A DNA stretch of 48,472 nt from Pirellulaceae bacterium (GTDB taxonomy: Bacteria; Planctomycetota; Planctomycetia; Pirellulales; Pirellulaceae): contig JADHUC010000040.1 of assembly GCA_016784735.1 (NCBI GenBank), forward strand, positions 1 through 48,472, in the 5' to 3' direction. Each line of letters opens with the position of its first letter. The first letter of the stretch is position 1. Both the position numbers and the translations under genes were made by a program. The notes under the pieces were generated by a model. That model saw only the letters and a list, made by a program, of their open reading frames with translations. It had not been told where the DNA came from and did no database searches. Shown in pieces: positions 42,934 to 48,472 of the stretch.

Positions 42934-45666
42934 ATGCACTGCTCTTGCCGCCGTCTATGGCTTCCGGCCGTTGTGGCAGCTTCATTGCTTGTCCTTGATT
43001 CTCGAACACCAGCCGAGGATTGGCCGCGCTATGGTCATGATCAGGCTCTGACGGGGCGCTCCCCGCTTCGCGGCAAAATCGACGTGCCGCATGTTTCATG
43101 GACGTTTTCGCTGGCCGGCCGTGAGATGCTGCTCGAATTGACACCCGCCTCCGGCGAGTTTCGTTTGCGGTTGTCGGCGGACGCCGCCACCGAGCCGGGT
43201 CCGCACGAAGTCGCTCCCGCAGGTCCGTTGCAGCTTGACGTCGATGGCAGCGGAGTGCTCCGCCAAATTCGCGAGACGTTTCACGAGCGGTGGGCCAAGA
43301 TTCTGCCAGATGTCGCTGGTCAGCAGCGTGTGGCCTGGAGCCATACCTGGACCGACCAGAAAGTATGCCGGCTCGAACTGTTCGCCTATGACAAGGGCTT
43401 TGATCAGCCGCGTCGCGTCTGGCAGACGGATCCTCCCGAAGCCGTGATCTTCAACCCGCTGAACATCGTATTCGACATCGACGGTGACGGTGTGCAGGAA
43501 ATCTGCGTGGCCGCTCATTACCGCGTGATGATCTTCGAAGGCACGACCGGACGAAAGGAAACCGAACTCCGCTATCATTCGTGTCGCCCTTACGGATGGT
43601 TCGGCCTGGTGGACGTGGACGCAGACGGGCAGATGGAACTGGTGACCATCGGCGACTTCCAGAGCCACATCGACGTATTGGAGTTCGATCCGGCCCGACC
43701 CGAGGCCGAGCGTCTTAGCGTGAAATGGCGTCGCGACATCGAGCAGGCCATCGACCGGCGCGAGAAGTGGCCTCAGGTTGGGCCGCGTCCGCTGGCTGAT
43801 GTAACTGGTGACGGCCGAGCGGAGATCGTCCTGAACCTGTTCAACGACACAGGCGACGGCCAGTGGCACGTCGTTGTTCTGGATGCCACGACCGGAGAGG
43901 TTGTTTGCGATCTACCCCGCCGTTTCGTTCAAGGGGCAGCCGACGTTGATGACGATGGAACTGCGGAGATTTTCGTGGCGAGCGCCGATGGCGTCCATGT
44001 GCTTAGTTGCGGGCAGATCGAATTGATCGCGCTCGACGACCGAACGCCGACCGTCCGCTGGTCGCGGCGAGAGGCCGCCTGGTGTAGCGCCGATTTGCCA
44101 CAACTCGGTTCAACCTGGTCGACCACCGCATCGCAGGGCATGCAACACGTCCTGCTCGGCCAAGGCCCACGACCGGTTCTTCTCGTCTCCTCGCGCGCTT
44201 TTGATACCGACGGGACGGTCTCACTGTCGGCCATGCGAACGGGCGCAAACAACGAGTTGGAGTCGCTGTGGGAGATCGACGGGCTACCCGACGTGACGGA
44301 GGCCGTTTGGTTGGAGCGAACCGAAGACGGCGGCCAGGCTCAGGCGTTGGTACGCGTCAAGCTGGGTTTCCGTGAGGTGGCCGATCTGATTGGACGGTCC
44401 GTACGCCCTCGCATTCAACAGAGCCGCGCGTTGGGCATCGACGTGTCGATGCCGATTGCGGCCCAGCTTTGCCCGGATGACGGGACATCTGTGATCGTCG
44501 AAGGGCCCGGATGGAAAGTTGCTGCAATTGCGCCGCCACGGGAACCGGAAGACGCCCCAACTCTCCGCTGGCAACGATCGGGCCGAGGGATGCGTGACGG
44601 CTCGCGGGCGCTGGGGATGCTGGCCGCCGACCTGGATGGAGACGGGGGATGCGAGGTGATCGCCGGCGATCGGGACAAGGCGGGCCATGCGGTGCTGGTG
44701 GCCTATCGCGGTGATGGCACGACCATGTGGCAGAAGGACTTCGACCAGATTCCCGGCGCGATGCCAGCCTGGAATGTCGGAGCACTCACGTTCTGGTGGC
44801 CCGGCCGCTTTCGCGAGCCCGGCTCGATCGATTTGCTCGTCGACACGCGACGTGGACTTATGCATTCGGATATGGGTGAACTGGTCGACGGCCGCAGCGC
44901 AGCCACGCTCTGGAAGCATGATAAAGCCGTAGTACCCGGCCAGTTCAGTTGGGGCTGGGGAGGCATCCCGCTGGCGGCCGCAGACATCGACGCGGACCGC
45001 CGCGACGATCTGGTCTGCCTGTATCCCGTCTGTTTCTGGATCGCCAATGGACACGACGGCAAGATCCGGTTGGGCCGGGAGCTTGCCTCGCGCAAGACGT
45101 TGCCCGCCTGGGCCGCCTACGGCGAGCCCATCGTCTACGATTTCAACGAAGACGGCCGACTTGAAATCCTCCTCGACTCGCCCTACATCCTGGCCCTGCT
45201 GGATCTGGACGGCAACCCGTTGTGGCATGGCCTTGGTCGAATCGACTACCCCGTCACGGCCGACGAAGGCAACGCTGGCGAGACAACTCGATGCAAACAC
45301 GCTTTGGCCGATTTCGACGGTGACGGGACTTATGAGATCGCCTCGGCCGGATACGGCGACGGCGTACGCGCGATCGACGCGAAAACCGGACGCGTACTGT
45401 GGTCGCTCGAGGCTCCGCAGCCAACCGGCCCTAAGGTGGCCGCCGCCAACATCGACGGCCGGGGTGGCGATGAAATCATCTACCCGGCGGGCAACAACCT
45501 TGTGGCCATCACCGGCGATCGGACATCCGGTGAAGTGTTATGGACTTGGCAGGGCCCGGCAAGACTGAGCCTGCCCGCGATCGCCGACGTGGACGGAGAC
45601 GGCTCGGCCGAGATCGTCGTTCAGGATGCCGAGGCCACGATCCACTGCTTGGACGCCGCACCGTGA
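42934..45666 (+). CDS. Secreted FG-GAP/PQQ-like propeller protein
   Basis: The protein has 910 residues with a signal peptide (core LPAVVAASLLVLD). It begins with DWPRYGHDQALTGRSPL, the start often seen in planctomycete PQQ-like propellers. Many calcium-binding FG-GAP/VCBS-like loops follow: DIDGDGVQEI, DVDADGQMEL, DVTGDGRAEI, DVDDDGTAEI, DLDGDGGCEV, DFDGDGTYEI and DVDGDGSAEI. At least two seven-bladed propellers would fit this length. No catalytic residues are evident; a binding, adhesion or PQQ-linked role cannot be separated. AAGGAG lies 8 nt before the ATG. It follows endonuclease III by 89 bp. Confidence 0.9.
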   Translation: MHCSCRRLWLPAVVAASLLVLDSRTPAEDWPRYGHDQALTGRSPLRGKIDVPHVSWTFSLAGREMLLELTPASGEFRLRLSADAATEPGPHEVAPAGPLQLDVDGSGVLRQIRETFHERWAKILPDVAGQQRVAWSHTWTDQKVCRLELFAYDKGFDQPRRVWQTDPPEAVIFNPLNIVFDIDGDGVQEICVAAHYRVMIFEGTTGRKETELRYHSCRPYGWFGLVDVDADGQMELVTIGDFQSHIDVLEFDPARPEAERLSVKWRRDIEQAIDRREKWPQVGPRPLADVTGDGRAEIVLNLFNDTGDGQWHVVVLDATTGEVVCDLPRRFVQGAADVDDDGTAEIFVASADGVHVLSCGQIELIALDDRTPTVRWSRREAAWCSADLPQLGSTWSTTASQGMQHVLLGQGPRPVLLVSSRAFDTDGTVSLSAMRTGANNELESLWEIDGLPDVTEAVWLERTEDGGQAQALVRVKLGFREVADLIGRSVRPRIQQSRALGIDVSMPIAAQLCPDDGTSVIVEGPGWKVAAIAPPREPEDAPTLRWQRSGRGMRDGSRALGMLAADLDGDGGCEVIAGDRDKAGHAVLVAYRGDGTTMWQKDFDQIPGAMPAWNVGALTFWWPGRFREPGSIDLLVDTRRGLMHSDMGELVDGRSAATLWKHDKAVVPGQFSWGWGGIPLAAADIDADRRDDLVCLYPVCFWIANGHDGKIRLGRELASRKTLPAWAAYGEPIVYDFNEDGRLEILLDSPYILALLDLDGNPLWHGLGRIDYPVTADEGNAGETTRCKHALADFDGDGTYEIASAGYGDGVRAIDAKTGRVLWSLEAPQPTGPKVAAANIDGRGGDEIIYPAGNNLVAITGDRTSGEVLWTWQGPARLSLPAIADVDGDGSAEIVVQDAEATIHCLDAAP

Positions 45667-45717
45667 TGAGAGAGGCCGCCACCTAAGGCAGGTCCCAAGA
45701 GAAGATATACCAGTGTC

Positions 45718-45772
45718 GGGGACTGTCCCGATTTTCGCGCAGGCCTTGCGGAGCGAAAATGGGACTGTCCCC
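45718..45772. repeat. Long inverted repeat, 'gggactgtccc' family
   Basis: Arms 45718-45738 and 45753-45772 pair almost perfectly (one mismatch and one extra base) around a 14-bp spacer. Each arm contains a hairpin, gggac-t/a-gtccc. It begins 51 bp beyond the stop of the propeller gene. Confidence 0.88.
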
Positions 45773-45860
45773 TTCACGCGTTCAGGCTGTAGCAGGCCCT
45801 GCTGTGGTAGATTATTTCCTGGGACTTGCCTAACCTGCATTTTCCCACAGATCGATACCT

Positions 45861-45963
45861 GGTTCCCAAGCTCCGGCTTGGGAACCAAAGTTCCCGAAAC
45901 TCTGCTTCGCAAGACAGGAAGCAGAGCTTCCAGCAAGTGCGTTCCCAAGCAGAGCTTGGGAAC
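45861..45963. repeat. Cluster of three hairpins, 'gttcccaagc' family
   Basis: Hairpin 1 (45861-45886) has an 11-bp stem, ggttcccaagc / gcttgggaacc, with loop tccg. Hairpin 2 (45900-45926, overlapping ggaagc-aga-gcttcc at 45917-45931) has a 9-bp stem. Hairpin 3 (45941-45963) repeats the stem of hairpin 1, gttcccaagc-aga-gcttgggaac. It lies upstream of the truncated gene at 46044. Confidence 0.92.
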
Positions 45964-46043
45964 GAGTGAATCAGAGACTCGACGACAGCGGTCCCAGAGT
46001 TCGTCGGAGGCCAATATGCCCCTTCTCAAGAGGAGATGATGCG

Positions 46044-46538
46044 ATGACACACCAGACACACGCCCCTGAATCACGCCTTTTTCGCCGTTTCCTTGCCGTT
46101 TCGGCCGTGTGTTGCATTCTGTCAAGCTCACTGGTAGTGCCTTGTTCTGCATCGGACCAGCAGGAGCCGCTTCCCTGGTGGCAAGCAGAGACAGAGATGG
46201 GAGAGGACTCCACGCTCGTGCTGACGGACAAGCCATGGTGGGATCGTGCGAAGACGCTCGCTTCCGGTGAGCATATCCTTGTCAAAAGCGAACTGCCCGG
46301 CGGCGGGCCGATGCTGGTTCGTGCGGAGCGATTGACGCGACACAAACAGCAAGACGCCATCGTCTGGGTCATTGACGACGACGGGGACTTCAAACTGGGC
46401 GACACAAACGGTGACAAGGACAACGACTGCTACGTAGTCGACTACGACCGTGACGGCAAGGTCGACCGGCTGGTCGACTACATGCTGGCGGGGTCAACTC
46501 TTGACACGTACGGCAATACGTCAAGTGTCAAGAGTTGA
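46044..46538 (+). pseudogene. Secreted protein truncated by a palindromic repeat
   Basis: The frame encodes 164 residues with a signal peptide (core FLAVSAVCCILSSSLVVPC) and a calcium-loop-like region, DDDGDFKLGDTNGDKDNDCY and then DYDRDGKVDRLVDYM. I do not recognise the family. From about residue 149 the codons (GSTLDTYGNTSSVKS) derive from the inverted repeat 46490-46542, and the stop codon lies inside its right arm. The DxDGD-type series that would be expected to go on does not resume afterwards in any frame. I infer that the repeat cut short a longer gene. GGAG lies 8 nt before the ATG at 46044. Confidence 0.6.
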
Positions 46539-46542
46539 CCCC
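46490..46542. repeat. Long inverted repeat inside the end of a gene, 'gtcaactcttgac' family
   Basis: Two perfect 18-bp arms (46490-46507 and 46525-46542) flank a 17-bp spacer, in which acgta/tacgt can pair further. Each arm is a hairpin, gtcaa-ctc-ttgac. It spans the last codons and the stop of the gene at 46044-46538. Confidence 0.95.
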
Positions 46543-46699
46543 ACTCCCGCGCGATCCTCACTGACCTCAAATCCGTTTGACATCAGCTTCGATGACCACG
46601 GTGGCATCCAGTTTGTATCTACTGGCGAGCACGGCCACTAGAAGCAACAGGCTCCTCAAAGCGAACTGCACCACACCGTCGCCGTCCGGTAGTCCGGTA

Positions 46700-47209
46700 T
46701 CACGAGTATCCGCCCGACACGATCTCCACAACCCATCTACCGGAATGCTTGGTACAGACGAAGTGAAAGAACCCGCACATGTCCCATCCCTCCACGAAGG
46801 ATGCCTTGCCCGTCGCTCGTCCTGGCTTGATACTGTCCAAGGTCACCGACACTTCGACAGCCCTTTGACCTGTTGGCTTGTCGCTGTAAAAGCCCCATTT
46901 GGGTCGTATGCACTGTTTCGCTTCAGCCATGCCGCGGATGACCATTTTCGGTCTGCCCAGCCTGGCACGGAGACGACGGATGGCCGAGTCATCGAGAGAA
47001 GTGTAGACGACCATCGAAGGAACATCGGAAACGTAGTCTTCAATCATGCGAGCATAGACGGCAACAACGGCTCCCGTCGGATCACTTTCCGGCCGAAACC
47101 ACCAGCAGGCCACCGCAACAACGCCAATCAGAAGCAGCAGCGAACGCAACCTGTACTGCCGCCACCGTGAGCGCTGGGCATGGTCCCGACTTTTTCCGGG
47201 TCTTTCCAT
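46700..47209 (-). CDS. Small membrane protein with RLRSLLLLI start, unknown function
   Basis: The protein has 169 residues from the ATG at 47209. A basic N-terminus leads into one membrane segment (YRLRSLLLLIGVVAVACWWF), a start seen in many planctomycete proteins of unknown role. The outer part (about 50-165) has alternating strands (SMVVYTSLDDSAIRRLRARLG, VEVSVTLDSIKPGRATGKAS, GRWVVEIVSGG). A GTG at 47230 has AAAGG 6 nt upstream and would add 7 residues; I cannot decide between them. It is convergent with the truncated gene at 46044, with about 160 bp of unassigned DNA between them. Confidence 0.75.
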   Translation of the reverse strand: MERPGKSRDHAQRSRWRQYRLRSLLLLIGVVAVACWWFRPESDPTGAVVAVYARMIEDYVSDVPSMVVYTSLDDSAIRRLRARLGRPKMVIRGMAEAKQCIRPKWGFYSDKPTGQRAVEVSVTLDSIKPGRATGKASFVEGWDMCGFFHFVCTKHSGRWVVEIVSGGYS

Positions 47210-47592
47210 GGATGCGTCTTGCGCCGGCACTTCCAACCTTTCTATCCCCGGTACTATTTCAGGAAAACCGGATTTCTTATTCAGCTTACCATAACTCGTG
47301 TCTGGAGAGAATTCAATCCTGGCTCGTCCTCGCCACGATGTTCATGTCCGCCGAGGCATATAAACGGAGGCATATAAACGGGACAGATCTCATTTCCGCT
47401 ACTCGTCTCCTCTTAAGATGAAACGCAGGGTTACCCATGACGAATTGGAGGCGGATCCGCCGGATGATCGCGATTGTCGTCGTTGCATCTTGCGGCAGCC
47501 ACGGCAACCGGCGACAATCCAGTTTGGCGTTAGAAGGCTCGGGAGTCGCGTCTTTGCGTGAGGCGTGAAAAGGATAGAAGGAGAACGTCCTA
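47210..47592. other. Gene-poor region with a short tandem duplication
   Basis: I find no convincing gene in these 383 bp. A 47-codon frame, 47418-47561 on the plus strand (beginning MKRRVTHDELEADPPDDRDC and holding a CRRC pair), has no ribosome site. The 14 bases gaggcatataaacg occur twice in tandem at 47353-47366 and 47367-47380. The end holds AAGGAG before the serine hydrolase start. Confidence 0.5.
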
Positions 47593-48426
47593 ATGACACC
47601 GAAGTGCTTTCGTAGTTTCCTGGTTTTCATCGCTGTTCTTGGCAGCCAAGCGGTAGCGCAAGAGGTTTACCAGCTACCGGACGGACCGCTTCCGACCCGA
47701 CCGCCTGCCGAGGCGCACCAGCTCAACGATTTCGATAAGACGATGCTCAGAGAGATGGAAAACCGCGGTGCGGTGGGGGCGGTGATTGCCGTGACGAGGT
47801 TTGGGAAGCTGGTGTACGCTCGCGGATTTGGCTATGCCGATCTGGAGAAGAAAGAGCCGGTACAACCGACGTCGCTGTTTCGCATTGCGAGTATGTCCAA
47901 AACGATCACGGCCGTCGCTGTTCTTCAGTTAGTGCAGAGGAGAAAGCTGGGATTGGATGCCAGCGTTACGGACGTTCTGAGCCTCAAGCCCGTCTTAGAA
48001 GCTGGTCGCGAGGCCGATCCCAGAATGCGTCAGGTGACGATCCGCCACCTCTTGAACCACTGCGGCGGCTGGGATCGGGACGTGTCGTTTGATCCAATGA
48101 GTTGGGAAACCCGCGAAAAGGCAGCCAAGAGCGCAGGAGTAACCGCAGACGAAGTGCGTCCGGAACACATCGTTTGCTACATGTTGGGACAACCGCTCGA
48201 CTTTGATCCTGGCACCAAGTACGCCTATTCGAATTTCGGGTACTGCGTTCTTGGACGGGTCATTGAACAGGTCTCCGGGGAACCCTACGAGCAGTATGTC
48301 CGGAAGCACGTCCTCGCTCCCTTGGGGATAAAAGTGGCGACGTGCATCAGAACGGGGACCGGGGCGTGCGGGAAATTGGGGACCACCTGGTTGCTAAAAA
48401 ACGCCCCGGAGGCTGGGGCGGGATAG
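47593..48426 (+). CDS. Secreted serine hydrolase (class C beta-lactamase fold), C-terminus aberrant
   Basis: The protein has 277 residues with a signal peptide ending near AVAQ. The class C beta-lactamase/DD-peptidase motifs are present: Ser100-x-x-Lys103 (ASMSK) and Tyr212-Ser-Asn214 (AYSNFGY), plus SLFRIAS and RHLLNHCGGWD. Members are esterases, peptidases or beta-lactamases. Family homology runs to VLAPLGIK at residue 247; the last 30 residues (VATCIRTGTGACGKLG and on) look nothing like the family, whose members go on for 80-150 more residues with an HxG/KTG motif. The gene is therefore probably broken at about 48334, by insertion or rearrangement. AAGGAG lies about 10 nt before the ATG. 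Confidence 0.85.
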   Translation: MTPKCFRSFLVFIAVLGSQAVAQEVYQLPDGPLPTRPPAEAHQLNDFDKTMLREMENRGAVGAVIAVTRFGKLVYARGFGYADLEKKEPVQPTSLFRIASMSKTITAVAVLQLVQRRKLGLDASVTDVLSLKPVLEAGREADPRMRQVTIRHLLNHCGGWDRDVSFDPMSWETREKAAKSAGVTADEVRPEHIVCYMLGQPLDFDPGTKYAYSNFGYCVLGRVIEQVSGEPYEQYVRKHVLAPLGIKVATCIRTGTGACGKLGTTWLLKNAPEAGAG

Positions 48427-48472
48427 ACTTATGGTTGTTGCTTGGTGGTCGTTCGCCCTCTTGATTGGTTCC

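Noticed and set aside
48334..48472. Group II intron start in the serine hydrolase gene
   Set aside because: The junction reads gtggcg rather than the GTGYG consensus and too little sequence remains to see intron domains; left as an unexplained junction.

Overview
The window looks like a chromosomal segment of a planctomycete, most likely of the Pirellulales type. The main reasons are its gene families: TAT-exported Gfo/Idh/MocA oxidoreductases next to ThuA proteins, HzsA-related di-haem propeller proteins, a DUF3467 protein, ceramidase-like and sialidase-like secreted enzymes, NHL and FG-GAP propellers, and a small membrane protein with the RLRSLLLLI start common in this phylum. Many genes carry signal peptides. 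Coding density is modest and the gaps are full of short hairpin repeats. I see no rRNA, tRNA, CRISPR array, transposase, integrase or phage module. The assignment to phylum is inferred from gene content, not from a marker gene.

Layout. 1-5.3 kb: the end of a sialidase-like gene, then a leftward block of an SDR, ferritin, ThuA, a Gfo/Idh/MocA oxidoreductase and a secreted DUF3467 protein. 5.6-12.4 kb: a large six-hairpin glycosidase, an orphan GspF-like membrane protein and the first HzsA-related protein, which carries a discoidin domain. 12.6-19.2 kb: a lone DUF433 protein, a second SDR, glucose-6-phosphate isomerase, a GH-A clan glycosidase and a GH43-like propeller broken by an in-frame TGA. 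19.2-22.1 kb: a UroD-like gene within repeat-rich, gene-poor DNA. 22.1-26.9 kb: a coupled SbcD/SbcC-like pair of the YhaO/YhaN type. 26.9-31.7 kb: a truncated fucosidase, a ceramidase, a small membrane protein, a cold-shock protein, a methyltransferase and a RelE/ParD-like toxin-antitoxin pair, with a roughly 140-bp element present twice. 31.9-37.2 kb: the second HzsA-related protein, a secreted beta-rich protein, and an overlapping nucleotidyltransferase/XRE pair. 37.2-48.5 kb: an NHL propeller, a PYROXD2-like FAD enzyme, endonuclease III, an FG-GAP/PQQ-like propeller, two small proteins and a serine hydrolase with an aberrant C-terminus.

How the parts fit. Most genes suggest a heterotrophic planctomycete that breaks down complex sugars outside the cytoplasm and finishes the work with TAT-exported or periplasmic oxidoreductases. 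Glycolysis (pgi), iron storage, base-excision repair and double-strand-end repair are housekeeping.

The most interesting features are not classical genes. Several hairpin-repeat families unrelated in sequence share one architecture: an inverted repeat whose arms are each small hairpins. Two of these repeat blocks coincide with genes that stop abruptly (27.1 and 46.5 kb). The nucleotidyltransferase/XRE pair at 36.2-37.2 kb is the best candidate for a small, poorly described toxin-antitoxin or defence system.
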